A DNA stretch of 64,000 bases from Gracilaria gracilis (lineage: Eukaryota; Rhodophyta; Florideophyceae; Gracilariales; Gracilariaceae): positions 682,001 to 746,000 of the forward strand of contig JARGSG010000001.1 of assembly GCA_030374805.1 (NCBI GenBank), read 5' to 3'. Numbering within the stretch: position 1 is the first letter of the stretch; the number at the start of each line of letters is the position of its first letter. Shown here piece by piece: positions 52,603 through 62,773 of the stretch. Position numbers and translations under genes: made by a program. The notes under the pieces are model-generated. The model did not search any database, was not told the DNA's origin, and was given only the letters and a program-made list of their open reading frames with translations.

Positions 52603-52665
52603 AAAATGCAATGCGCCAACCGGAGACTGTCAAACATTCACCACAACCTTGCCGCATTGCATTTT
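52603..52665. repeat. 13-bp inverted repeat between copia pol and 3' LTR
   Basis: AAAATGCAATGCG (52603-52615) pairs with CGCATTGCATTTT (52653-52665). The loop contains GGAGAC-TGTCAAACATT (52623-52639), an echo of the LTR start after a purine-rich stretch. It lies eight bases before the 3' LTR. Confidence 0.85.
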
Positions 52666-52672
52666 CCCGAAA

Positions 52673-52760
52673 CGTCAAACATTACAGTAGGAGCCAAGAG
52701 ATACTTAGGCGCACGACAAGCGAGATCGAAGTAAAGTCCAGCTAGTGCCTTCCTCTCACA
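52673..52760 (+). repeat. Copia 3' LTR, 88 bp
   Basis: Matches the 5' LTR except for the first base. Followed by the duplication AGCTC at 52761-52765. Confidence 0.95.
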
Positions 52761-53054
52761 AGCTCTCTGCTGATTGAAGCTTGGTTGCAAAATTGGCAAA
52801 CGCATTTGCACATGCTACGAAGGCCACGCTGTGTATATCTGTTCTATAGGGTTAAGGGTGTGATACACGCTTAAAAGTGGTGTTTAGAGAATGTATTTAG
52901 ACCAACTTCACTATTTTGCATGTTCACTACACAGGTTTTATGCTGTACAACTTATTATGACGCCTCTTCTTTTACAAAAGTTAATTAGAAGGGATTTGTT
53001 CTATAAATGCCTTATGAGCTTGCAGTCGTTTCCGGGGCTAATGAACTGTTAAGA

Positions 53055-55631
53055 CTAATTTGTCGCACCTGTTGCAGAAGCCTTTGTGCTCCTTGACGCC
53101 ACTTCAGAAGCTGCTTCTTTTCCAACTGGGACAAAAGAGTTTTCCTGTGCCAACACCATGTCCGCAACAATGCCAAGATGCATGACCGTTTCATATGCAG
53201 CCCTCAAGCCGCTTAATACCCCGGACCCGGTGGTCCCTGGATTATATCGACATGTGTGCTCCCCAGCGAAAAATATAGACCCCACTGGTTCTGCCAACAT
53301 GTCATAATCGTCTCCAGAGGAACCAACCGGAATGTATGTATAGGCACCTCGTGCAAATTCATCCTTTGTCCACCGGGAAACCATCCAAGCAATCGGATCT
53401 GGAGCTTTTTTATAGGCGCGTCTCAAAACCTTCATTGCTCCCATTACGATGGATTTATCGGAGCACGACTCCATTGCTTGAATTGAAGGCTCACAAACCA
53501 AGGCAATTAGAATGGGTTTCCTCACACATCGAGCTAGGTTCCAGAACATGTAAAACTCTCCCCTTCTCTCCATTCGCTCTCGAAGCGCTCCGAACACATC
53601 TACGTCTCTCCAGAACTGTTTTTCAAATTCCATTGCAACCTTCACGAGCCCACCCATACCAAGATTTGTGACGGCGTTCAGTTTCTTCTCTGGCAAAGGG
53701 GGAGTAAATTCTATCATCTTCTCCTTTAAGACACCCAGAGGAACCGATACAATTACAGAATCGAAGAGACGGTACTGTACATTCGATTTCTGGTTTGTAG
53801 CCCCTATCAGAACGCGATCTTCAGAAACGTTGTTGATTTCCACCACCTTGTGATTGTACTTCACATTTTTTTCTATTTCATCAAGTAAGCCATTGATAAT
53901 GGGCCGGTATCCTTTTCTGAGTAAGGCATGATCGCCTCTAAACCCATAAGGATCGTCTTGATCCCATTCCATTAGGCTTAAACTCGATAGCTCCGATGCG
54001 CAACCATATTCAAGGTTTGCGGTATGCCATCGAATTAGTCTTCGAAAAAGCTTGCTCTGAGAAAAGCGTGGTTTACGGATAATCCCAGAAGACTTTTCAT
54101 GTTGATGTTGATTATGTTTCACCACGCCGTTGTTCTTCAATGCGTCGTCTGTTTTCATCCTCTTGGCTTCGGGGGCGTCCTCTACAGCTGATTGTTCCTC
54201 TGTAGTCTCTTTCACAGTCTGAACGGTCATTCCAAACGGTTCAGAATCTATTCGCCCCAGGCTTTCCGGCCGTGAGTAAATGATGTCGACACTTGGCGGC
54301 TTCCTTTCCGCTTCGGCGGATGAAGGCATGACTACGGTAGACAGCGTACTAGTGAGAGATGGTTGCAGCTCATTCTCTAATACGCCCCGTCGCCTCATGA
54401 CCGTTTGCAGCGCCTCACCCAACGAAATATGTGAAGCCTTTTCTTCCTCAACTCGGGTCCGCATTTCATGCGCCTCATCAAGGCAAGCGTTAAAAAAACG
54501 AAAAGCCATTGCATCCTTTTCTTTAGAAACCCACTTGCCGTCTACATCAAAAATTGGACATTGAGAGTCCACGACATGCAGTTCAGCGTTGGTTTGGTGA
54601 GCCAAAGTGGCGGCTGGGTTATTAATTAGTCCTGTAATTAACATAGCACCCATATCGACGCCTGTGGAGAAGGCGTGCTCCTCTGTCCATATACGACCGC
54701 CTGGCCTTGATCTTGCCTCATACACTGTGACGTCTACGCCAAACGACAAGAGCTGGCGCGCAGCTATGAGCCCCGAAATACCAGCGCCAACAACGGCTAC
54801 ATGAGGTCGTTCTGTAGACTGTTCACTCAAAGTGTGAGAAATGATGTTTTCGATGGGAATAGCACCGAAATTTATAGCGCCCGTACACAAGAGGTAGGTG
54901 AACACACGCACTCCTAGCTGATGGTAACGAAACGGCACATCTCCAAGCGCCTCCTGGAGCGTGAGTCGTTTGCGAGAATCTCGATACCACATGCGAAGAA
55001 TGTGGTTGCGAAGGTCGAGCAAAACGAGCCTGGAGGAATTCCCGTCGAAGAGATAATGATGAATCTCATCGCTATCAACTACATAGGGATTTTTCAATGC
55101 GCGATATGCGGCGCGGGTAGCTTCGGGGATCCTGACAAAGGAAGCAAGTTCATCGCTTTGATAAGAATGATCATCCGGGGGGGCGGCACATGTGTGGTCC
55201 TGCGTGGAGGATGAGGGTTCCATGCGATTGGTCTTGAAATACTCGGTGCGCGACAGAACCCATGAAAAAGAGGTAGTGTACAGGTTGCGGTTGCGATAGG
55301 CGGCATCGACGGCGTGCACGAGGAGTTGCTCGCACGGAACACAATGGCGCGTGTGATAGTAGCGGAGGTTGAGACTGTAAAGAGTGCTCTTTGTGGTGAA
55401 GAGCATCATGTTGCGGATGACTACAAGCTGGCGCTTGTTGGCGGCGGCACTGACGCCGCCAAGGGCGCGAAAAAGCTCGAACAGAAAGTAGAGATCAACT
55501 TCCTCATGCTCGAGAAGAGGGTTGGAGGTGAAAGGCCTTGTAGGAGAGCAGGAGCTCCAGTACGAAACCAGGGCGTCATAAAAGGCGGCACGACCGACAA
55601 GCCGTGCGATGGGATCGTCCAGCGGTGGCAT
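53055..55631 (-). CDS. LSD1-like SWIRM/amine-oxidase (KDM1 family), 858 aa
   Basis: FAD-dependent amine oxidase of the histone demethylase (KDM1/LSD1) type, expected in the nucleus. A SWIRM-like domain lies at about 165-265 (A-A-Y-R-A-L-K-N-P, later Y-H-Q-L-G-V-R-V-F-T-Y-L). FAD fold: V-A-V-V-G-A-G-I-S-G-L near 277, followed by G-G-R-I-W and G-A-M-L-I-T-G. The C-terminal half has G-Y-R-P-I-I, V-V-S-V-P-L-G-V-L and the final flavin motif I-F-F-A-G-E-H-T near 780. The usual antiparallel Tower insert is replaced by an acidic/low-complexity stretch (about 390-530), so binding to a CoREST partner is uncertain. The frame is open 21 codons upstream without ATG; I chose the ATG at 55629-55631. Divergent from eIF3c. 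Confidence 0.88.
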   Translation of the reverse strand: MPPLDDPIARLVGRAAFYDALVSYWSSCSPTRPFTSNPLLEHEEVDLYFLFELFRALGGVSAAANKRQLVVIRNMMLFTTKSTLYSLNLRYYHTRHCVPCEQLLVHAVDAAYRNRNLYTTSFSWVLSRTEYFKTNRMEPSSSTQDHTCAAPPDDHSYQSDELASFVRIPEATRAAYRALKNPYVVDSDEIHHYLFDGNSSRLVLLDLRNHILRMWYRDSRKRLTLQEALGDVPFRYHQLGVRVFTYLLCTGAINFGAIPIENIISHTLSEQSTERPHVAVVGAGISGLIAARQLLSFGVDVTVYEARSRPGGRIWTEEHAFSTGVDMGAMLITGLINNPAATLAHQTNAELHVVDSQCPIFDVDGKWVSKEKDAMAFRFFNACLDEAHEMRTRVEEEKASHISLGEALQTVMRRRGVLENELQPSLTSTLSTVVMPSSAEAERKPPSVDIIYSRPESLGRIDSEPFGMTVQTVKETTEEQSAVEDAPEAKRMKTDDALKNNGVVKHNQHQHEKSSGIIRKPRFSQSKLFRRLIRWHTANLEYGCASELSSLSLMEWDQDDPYGFRGDHALLRKGYRPIINGLLDEIEKNVKYNHKVVEINNVSEDRVLIGATNQKSNVQYRLFDSVIVSVPLGVLKEKMIEFTPPLPEKKLNAVTNLGMGGLVKVAMEFEKQFWRDVDVFGALRERMERRGEFYMFWNLARCVRKPILIALVCEPSIQAMESCSDKSIVMGAMKVLRRAYKKAPDPIAWMVSRWTKDEFARGAYTYIPVGSSGDDYDMLAEPVGSIFFAGEHTCRYNPGTTGSGVLSGLRAAYETVMHLGIVADMVLAQENSFVPVGKEAASEVASRSTKASATGATN

Positions 55632-55803
55632 ATGGGCGGGCGAGGGGTGGGCGGAGCGACGGAGACGGCGACGGCGATGAGCAGCGAACAACACGTCATG
55701 GGCGACGGGCGTGCGCTACGCGCTCTACAGCCGACTGCAGCACATGTGGAGCGCGGCCACGCGCAGCCGGCCACGCGCAGCGACGAGTGCGGCGGCTGCG
55801 GTT

Positions 55804-55851
<48 letters not shown>

Positions 55852-56366
55852 ATGCGGTGGCGCGCACGTTCACGGCTGCGGCGGTGCGCAATCGAGGGCG
55901 CGTGTACAGTACGAAGGCGCCGTTGTACCAAGCGTAGTACCCTTGGTAAGTACGATACGTTGCCCAGACAAGAGAGGCCGCCGCCCCAACGGCGGGTGCA
56001 GGCCACGGCGCGCAGCACTTGGATTTGGACGTGCCATCGCCCGCCGTTGCGCAGCGTTCGCGCGCGCCCAAGCGAGAACGCGCCCCAGCACTGCAGTCCC
56101 CGTGGCACACTGCCGCTGTTCGTGCGATGCATACGTTACCGCTTCGTCCGGCTGATTGCCGCTACACGTGGCCACCGTCCCACTTCGTGTACCGTTGTAG
56201 GACGCCGACGGTAACACCCGTCGACTCACTCGCTCATGTGTACCGTGTAGATGTAGATAACTCTGTACAAGACAAGATAAATCGGTTGCCAAGGCAAACG
56301 TACCGTAGATAGAAAGTGGTAGCCGACCGCCAAGCGCCCATCGTCCTGCAGGCAGCCCGAGCAATC
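55632..56366. other. Bidirectional promoter region with (GCT)15
   Basis: Separates the divergent LSD1-like and eIF3c genes. It holds (GCT)15 and, close to eIF3c, TGTAGATGTAGATAAC and TACCGTAGATAG words also seen in other intergenic regions here. No gene is supported. Confidence 0.6.
55806..55850. repeat. (GCT)15 trinucleotide repeat
   Basis: Fifteen uninterrupted GCT units, upstream of the LSD1-like gene. Confidence 0.95.
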
Positions 56367-59147
56367 ATGTCGCGCTTCTTCCGCAACGAAGACGACTTCT
56401 CGTCCTCCAGCGAGTCTGAGTCCTCGTCGTCCGACGAGGACGTCGGAGTGCAGACCGCGCGCACCACCGTTGCCACTGGCAGATCGCGCTTCCTGCTCAG
56501 CGATTCGGACGAGGAGGATGAGAAGAGGGTCATTCGCTCCGCAAAGGATCGCCACTATGACGCTCTTGTCGCCACTGCCAACAACGTCAAGAGCCATATA
56601 AAGAACATGGACTGGTCAAAGCTGCAGGAGGATTTCGATCAGCTCAATGAAGCCCTGAAGAAGATCATGAAGACTGATATGGTCAGTGGCAAGAAACCCC
56701 CCGTCCCTGAGCTTTACGTGCGCGCCATTATTACCATTGAGGACTTCATCGCGGACACCCTCAAGGATAAACCCAAGCTCAGCAAGACCAACTCCAAGAG
56801 TCTCAACCGCATGAACTTGAAGGTGCCGAAGAACAATCGCCTCTACAAGACTGAGATTGACCACTTGCGTGCCACTGGCGCTCCTTCCTTGTACGACATG
56901 CCGGAGGACGACTCCGACTCCGACTTCTCCTCCGATGATGATGCTGATCTCAAAGGCGATCTTTCGGACAGTGATGAATCCACCACCACTTCATCCGATT
57001 CAGATGATAACAGGGGTGGCAGGGTGTCAATGTGGCTCAAGAAGGACAAGAGCGAAACTACCGCCAGCACCGCTAAGATTCGCAAGGAAAAGAAATTCAA
57101 GGAGATTGACGCCGGTGCTGAAGCAGATGCTGAAGATGATGATGGTTTCACCACCGTTACTCGTGCCAAAACCGTCATGCGCGAGACATTCAGACCTGAA
57201 GAAATGAGCGAGGAATCTGTTGATACCAAGATGTTGGAAATCCTAAGAGCCCGTGGCAGAAAGGGAACCAATCGTACCGAACAAATATCTTTGATAGAGT
57301 CATTAGTTCCATGTACAAAGAGTCCAAGACAGCGTATAGAGGTTATGCTGCATCTCATTTCCGCTAAATTTGATGGTATTCCGGCTGCGAAGCTGTTCAT
57401 GCCTGCGGAATTGTGGCGCTCTGCTGTTGGCGATGCACAAAAGGTCACTGCGTTAGCCCGTGAACAGTTCCCTGGTATTCGCTTTTCAGATGAAGCTGAT
57501 GTACGCGGTGAGGATCCTAGCATCATATTGAAAGGAACTGGCACTGATGAAATTGTGGACCCTTCGGGTGAGACTCTCGTGGGAATGGCAGTTCCAACTG
57601 CAGTTGAGGAACAAGTGAAGAAGACCGAAGTGGATGCCGAAGGGCAAATAATTGTCCGAGGAGATGTTGTGTCCAACTTTGAAAGGTTTGATGATGAACT
57701 GTTCCGGGCTTGGCAACATACGGACGCTTATGCTCCGGAATATGTAGAGCGGCTGAAAGACGAGGTTCTACTTCTGGATCTTGCCTCTCAGGTGCAGTCG
57801 TATTTTGAGAACGCCGCAGAACGTGAAGAATCGAAGAAAGATGTAGACGAAGCTCGACTCAATGCTCTTCGATCTCGTGCTGCACGTGTGGCGGCTCGTA
57901 GAGTCATGCACATGTACTACAAGAGTGAAGAATTGAACACAAGAGTTCAAGAGTTATCCGGACGAAAAGCATCTGATAAATCTTTGACAGAGCTCGCTGT
58001 ACTGGTTTACCGATATGGCGACGACCGTGCCAAATCAATGGTGATGCTCGCACACATCTATAACCATGCTCTTGAAAATCGCTTTTATGTCGCACGAGAT
58101 ATGCTTCTAATGTCTCATCTGCAAGAAACGATTGCAGAATCGGACATCCCTTTACAGGTAACGTTTAATCGTACAATGACCCAACTTGGATTGTGTGCAT
58201 TCAGAACGGGCAAGGCTTGGGAAGCACATGCATGCTTGCAAGAACTTTGCTCCCCAAGCTATGGAGGTGGTGGTGGTGGCCTTTCAAGAATGAAGGAGCT
58301 ACTTGCTCAAGGCATAACTCAACAGCGTGGATATGAGAAGACCGCAGATCAAGAGAAAGCAGAAGCAAGACGGCAAATACCTTATCACATGCACATCAAT
58401 TTGGACTTCATTGAAACTGCGCATCTGACTTCGGCCATGTTGCTCGAGGTTCCAGCTATGGCTCTCAGTAAGGCTCGGGGTGATGTACGGCGCTGGCCGG
58501 TGTCCAAGTCGTTCCAGTACTTCTTGCGGAATTCTATGAAGCAAGCCTTCCCAGGTCCTCCGGAGAATACTCGGGACTTTGTCATGGCTGCAACTCGTTG
58601 CCTAATGCGGGGAGATTGGAACGGTGCGTTCAATTATATTGGCGGCATACGCTCCTGGAAGGCACTGACGGTGTCGACTCGAACGAAGACACAAGAACGA
58701 CTTAAAGAGCTCCTTAAGGTAGAAGCTCTACGAACTTTTTCGTTAAGCTATTCGTCTTACTTTGATTCCATGTCAACGGAACAACTATCTACATTGTTTG
58801 GCTTGCCCCCCGCGAAGGTTCACTCTGTCTTATCTAAGATGATCATCAACTTGGAAATGAGGGCGAGCTGGGACCAGCCGACGGCGAGCATTGTTATGAG
58901 AAGAACAGAACCAAGCCGCTTACAATCACTTGCGTTGCAACTGGGCTCCAAGGTAGCCAACATGACAGAGAACAATGAGAAATTGATGGATGCGAAGAAT
59001 GGTGGCATTGACAGGAACGATCGCAAGGATGATGATCACCGAAAGAGTGACTGGAAGCAGGGCGGACGTGGTATGAAGAGAGGAAAGTCTGGTTTCGGTG
59101 GTCTACGTTCCCGAGATGTTCATGACGTCGCTGCAAAGGCGTATTAA
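56367..59147 (+). CDS. EIF3C: Eukaryotic translation initiation factor 3 subunit C (NIP1), 926 aa
   Basis: Core subunit of the eIF3 complex on the 40S ribosome. It starts M-S-R-F-F-R and continues with an acidic Ser/Glu/Asp N-terminus, both hallmarks of eIF3c/NIP1. The N-terminal region (~85-190) includes the eIF3c_N pattern (W-S-K-L-Q-E-D-F-D-Q-L). A second acidic Ser/Asp block lies near 190-225. Then comes a long helical body and a C-terminal PCI domain (~690-860, with L-R-T-F-S-L-S-Y-S). The C-terminus is Gly/Arg/Lys-rich. Length fits the family (~810-930 aa). The frame is open upstream of the ATG at 56367 but only from a GTG. No intron. Confidence 0.94.
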   Translation: MSRFFRNEDDFSSSSESESSSSDEDVGVQTARTTVATGRSRFLLSDSDEEDEKRVIRSAKDRHYDALVATANNVKSHIKNMDWSKLQEDFDQLNEALKKIMKTDMVSGKKPPVPELYVRAIITIEDFIADTLKDKPKLSKTNSKSLNRMNLKVPKNNRLYKTEIDHLRATGAPSLYDMPEDDSDSDFSSDDDADLKGDLSDSDESTTTSSDSDDNRGGRVSMWLKKDKSETTASTAKIRKEKKFKEIDAGAEADAEDDDGFTTVTRAKTVMRETFRPEEMSEESVDTKMLEILRARGRKGTNRTEQISLIESLVPCTKSPRQRIEVMLHLISAKFDGIPAAKLFMPAELWRSAVGDAQKVTALAREQFPGIRFSDEADVRGEDPSIILKGTGTDEIVDPSGETLVGMAVPTAVEEQVKKTEVDAEGQIIVRGDVVSNFERFDDELFRAWQHTDAYAPEYVERLKDEVLLLDLASQVQSYFENAAEREESKKDVDEARLNALRSRAARVAARRVMHMYYKSEELNTRVQELSGRKASDKSLTELAVLVYRYGDDRAKSMVMLAHIYNHALENRFYVARDMLLMSHLQETIAESDIPLQVTFNRTMTQLGLCAFRTGKAWEAHACLQELCSPSYGGGGGGLSRMKELLAQGITQQRGYEKTADQEKAEARRQIPYHMHINLDFIETAHLTSAMLLEVPAMALSKARGDVRRWPVSKSFQYFLRNSMKQAFPGPPENTRDFVMAATRCLMRGDWNGAFNYIGGIRSWKALTVSTRTKTQERLKELLKVEALRTFSLSYSSYFDSMSTEQLSTLFGLPPAKVHSVLSKMIINLEMRASWDQPTASIVMRRTEPSRLQSLALQLGSKVANMTENNEKLMDAKNGGIDRNDRKDDDHRKSDWKQGGRGMKRGKSGFGGLRSRDVHDVAAKAY

Positions 59148-60333
59148 ATGGTTGGATTTAGAAGCATGACGTCTAAGTAAAGAGCGATCGCAGGTTTAAA
59201 ACAGTAATGTGGGTTTGGTTCTCTACAAAGGTGCCGCGCAGCTTTCCTCATGATGTGCGAGTCCTCTCGCGTCCCATTCACGAAGCACGTACATTCCTTT
59301 GGTATTCTAGTCTTCGTTGCGAATTTCACATAGAGCAGCGCTTTATATTCCTTCCTTATCATGTATATGGAGGAGCACGACAACAACAACTGTGTTTCTC
59401 TGATGGTCAAATCTTTGTTTATTGTGAGTGCCACCCACAGTGGGGCTTGTAGGGGACCTCGAGGCTCTAACAATGGAAGTTCACGCAAGAAGGCCATCGT
59501 ATTGTGGATGTGAACTGTTTCTTTCGAATCTCCGAGCAGCTACGATGTATAAGGTAATTTAGGTTGCCATGTATGTAAAGGACCAAATGCTGTCTTGTGG
59601 TCGGTGTCTCTGACCACTAGAAAGACTGATACGGTGTGGGCCAAACCAAGTCACTATGTTTCCCCAAGGCTAACGCAATTTTCACGGCCTCATCGATGGG
59701 CACACAATTACGTCCCCGTTGTACTCCTTGAAGGAGCAGAGTATCTTAGCCCCGAACCTCTATGTCGAAAGAGTTCTGCTTCCAAGTATATGTTCAGAAT
59801 GAGGTGACGCAACGAGGAAGATATTTGCTTTCACCTGCACCGAAAAGTTTCGACATTTGCGAAACGAGTCTTGATGCTGCAAGCATTATAGTCTTCGCGG
59901 CCCTATCGCCGCCAAAACTTTAGCAAGGAAAGACGGCTACGGGCATATCCTTACGGTTTCAACAACAATCAGAGCCCACATTCAAGTTGCGCCAGAAACA
60001 CGTCTTTTTAGTTAGCATGCAAGAACATACCGTCACTCACGTTGGCCCGAACCCATCAAAGGAATCATATACCCTTGGTATGGTATCAAACTTAAGCCGG
60101 CGGATGTTTTTTGCTACACACGTAAGATACCAATGATAAATCGCACCCAAGCCTTTTCGTAACAATGCGTCGCCTCTATTGAAGTCATTGAACGCTTTTG
60201 CACACGCTACGGCTTTCGATCACCAAACTTTTTCCTTCGTTGCAAACTAGTCCGTTCGTGCACGATCCAACATATTGTGTTTTTATACTCAGGTGACATC
60301 GCACATTTATCCCGATTCACGTTGCATTCCGAC
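59148..60333. other. Intergenic region
   Basis: About 1.2 kb between eIF3c and the first R1-type zinc-finger gene. I see no gene, repeat or RNA feature I can support. Confidence 0.5.
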
Positions 60334-61446
60334 ATGCGGCCAGGAGTTAACTTCTATCAGAAACCGGCGTTGCAATTGGCGAGTGGTTCTCTCGAGCCAT
60401 TTCCGGAATTCATCCACCCGCACGGATTCTACAAAGATGATGAACACGAGCTAAACGAGGTGGTCGAATATATTGACCGAAGCCTTTGTTCATCAGGCTC
60501 ATCCACTGCACGATCTTCAATGACGTTACCTTTCTTGGATGAAGAGAATGTCCATGAAAGTCTTTTGAAACAGATTCCCTCTCCTCTCCCGACTCTCGAC
60601 TGCGCATTGGAAATGACTCCGAACGAATTTATTCCATATCTCGACATACCAAGAGCAGAAAGTGATGCTGAAACGGCCAGCAGGCTAAGCGTGAACTCCT
60701 TGTGTCAGACGGACCCTCTGCCCTCGTTCCCCCCGGTGCCAATTCAGACAACTGTTTTAGAAAACAAGACCTACAGCAAAAGGCCACTGACTATTTCTGA
60801 CATGTGTGATAAAAGTTCTCCCCAGAGAGACATGAAAGCCGTTAAACATCGAAATGGGATAAAGCGAAAGCTGAAGTCTTCCACAGGCTCGTCTGAGAAG
60901 CGGCAGAAGAAAATAACACAATCCTCCAAGTTTTGTCATATTTGCGTACGATCTAGTGAACAGGTAATTCTTGCCCCCTGCTCGAACGTCGTCACTTCGA
61001 TTTGCAGAAAAGCTGTTTGCCACAAGTGTTTTAACAAGCATGGGATGATGAACGAATGGGAGAGTGCGATGCTGAACAAGAGTATAATCAAACAATTCCA
61101 CGAGGGTGTCTTCAATGTTCTCCCGGAAGGGGCATGGACTTGCCCACATTGTCGGAGCAAATGCCCTTCTGCTGCTCAATGTAAGATTTACGCGAAAACG
61201 AATCGTAAACGGCACTTAATGCTTCAAAGACGAAGGCTGGAACGCGAAACGCATCTTAACCGGAAGCACCATATCAGCAAGAATTCGAAGTCGCAAGAGA
61301 AGCGAAGTGTTCTTGTCCTGTCGGGAACATCAGATATACTGCAGCTGGCAGGAACAGTTCCAACAATTCTTCCAGAACAAAAGGATGTCATTACAGCAAT
61401 GGCTTTGTGTCCATCGGCAGAGCTGAATGCTCCTCGCAATGGGTAG
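60334..61446 (+). CDS. CDCA7/R1-type zinc-finger protein, 370 aa
   Basis: I chose the ATG at 60334; the frame is open 19 codons upstream but only from a GTG. The N-terminal 200 residues are Ser/Pro-rich and probably disordered. From about 201 to 295 there is a Cys cluster: C-H-I-C, spaced Cys, C-x-K-x-x-C-H-K-C-F, then W-T-C-P-H-C-R-S-K-C and a final Q-C. This arrangement resembles zf-4CXXC_R1 domains of CDCA7 and R1 proteins, nuclear DNA-binding modules. Basic stretches before and after it could be nuclear signals. The Cys spacing is visible; the family assignment is inference. A related shorter gene lies at 63280. Confidence 0.65.
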   Translation: MRPGVNFYQKPALQLASGSLEPFPEFIHPHGFYKDDEHELNEVVEYIDRSLCSSGSSTARSSMTLPFLDEENVHESLLKQIPSPLPTLDCALEMTPNEFIPYLDIPRAESDAETASRLSVNSLCQTDPLPSFPPVPIQTTVLENKTYSKRPLTISDMCDKSSPQRDMKAVKHRNGIKRKLKSSTGSSEKRQKKITQSSKFCHICVRSSEQVILAPCSNVVTSICRKAVCHKCFNKHGMMNEWESAMLNKSIIKQFHEGVFNVLPEGAWTCPHCRSKCPSAAQCKIYAKTNRKRHLMLQRRRLERETHLNRKHHISKNSKSQEKRSVLVLSGTSDILQLAGTVPTILPEQKDVITAMALCPSAELNAPRNG

Positions 61447-62400
61447 AAGTGATGCTAATTCGGTCAAGCATATTTGGTCAGGGCGCTATGTACACCCCTG
61501 TAATTCTTTCTTATGAGTTCACGGTTGATTTCTCCTGTACATATTCTCCAAAGAAAGTTTAGCGCCTCAGAACGTGGAAAACTTGGCTGTCTCAGTCGGT
61601 ATCAGTCATGGATCTCCACGCATCATCAGATGGTGGACAAGTATTGGAATGGTAAAGTCAGAAGGGTCTTGCCGGCTTGCCCTGAACTACAATATGTACT
61701 GCGCTGTGCTGCGAGGAGATGTATTCATTCGGCAGAGATTGGTTTCTAAAGTCCCGCAACTTCACTAGAAGTATTTTGTACAATAGGGTGACATAATCAG
61801 GCACAGAATATGTTTATGTAGCCACATGTATGTATGAAAAATGTCATAGGTTATATAGTTCTCATGTAGTGAATTGTTCTATAGCGATAGGTCAACAACA
61901 GGGATTCCTTTTTTCAATTCCCAAACCTTGTTCTTCTTTACTGTGGTCCAGAGTACCGTTGTACCCAAACACCCAAGATATGCAGCATTGTGTGTATTGA
62001 AAGGCTCCACAGGAAAGAAAAGATAAATCAATGATTGCAAGGATCAAGCAATGGCCGTCAAAGTGACCTTCTTTTGGAGAGAAGGCATATATAGATAGTT
62101 TAGTCCCCCCACTGCTTCGAAATAAGGAGTATTGGTTTAAACAAAGAACTAGAAGACGTGTTCTTGAAGGCGCACAGGATTTTGCCATTACTTCCTCTGG
62201 AGATAGCCTGTTCGCAGATATCGCGATCATCGGTTCACCGAAGCCCCCTCATGTCTCCGACAACACCAAAATGCATTTGATCCGTTTAGCCGCGGGTGCT
62301 CGTCCCATGGAGATCCATAGCCTACTCTTAAACTCCTAAATACCTACAGTACCTCTTAAAGGGTGACCCTTTTCGGATATATTGGTACTGTAGTCAGTCT
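61447..62400. other. Intergenic region
   Basis: No gene is supported. A TTCTTCTTTACTGTGG word near 61928 resembles the reversed LINE tail at 12890 and may be another small remnant. Otherwise nothing is recognised. Confidence 0.5.
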
Positions 62401-62773
62401 TCCATAATATATCGGATTGAACAGGGTACTTTACGACGTTCGGAAGTCACACTAGCGCAGTTTGCCACCACACACGTTCCAACACTTCATCCGGTTAGCT
62501 CATACCTCAACGGAAAAGTAATGCGTTATGAATGTGGAACGGCAGCAAAGAAAGATGTCGAACACGTACTTTTTCGGTGCGCGCTAACCAATGCTGCCCG
62601 GCGTGCTGTTCTTCCGACAGCCAAAGAAAGAAAAGATAAGTCGTTGTTAGATATGATTAAGAAATGGCCGTTACGGTTTTTGGCCTTCTTCAAGAGAGAG
62701 AACTATCTCTAGATAGAACTACTGCCGCTTCGAAATCAGGGGCGGCTGACCATAATAAAGAAGAAGAAGAATA
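62401..62773 (+). mobile_element. LINE (non-LTR retrotransposon) 3' fragment with GAA tail
   Basis: One open frame (visible from about 62401, stop at 62712) encodes L-A-Q-F-A-T-T-H-V-P-T-L, then Y-E-C-G ... D-V-E-H-V-L-F-R-C, the zinc-binding tail found after LINE reverse transcriptases (zf-RVT), and ends F-L-A-F-F-K-R-E-N-Y-L. A short 3' UTR and a GAA repeat (62758-62771) follow. The RT and upstream parts are missing. Confidence 0.75.

Larger units (their letters stand above)
27304..52760 (+). mobile_element. Ty1/copia LTR retrotransposon, interrupted by two nested chromoviruses
   Basis: Bounded by 88-bp direct repeats and flanked by the 5-bp duplication AGCTC (27299-27303 and 52761-52765). 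Excluding the two insertions and their target duplications, its own sequence is about 4.7 kb. Gene order is Gag-protease-integrase-RT-RNase H, the copia order. The reading frame before, between and after the two insertions is continuous apart from two TGA codons (28800 and 28953). The coding strand is strongly enriched in A and C. The primer site and short LTRs set it apart from the chromoviruses. Confidence 0.95.

Noticed and set aside
27304-52760. CRISPR-like or satellite explanation for the recurring short dyads
   Set aside because: The dyads are irregularly spaced, lack spacer structure and lie within coding sequence of LTR elements.
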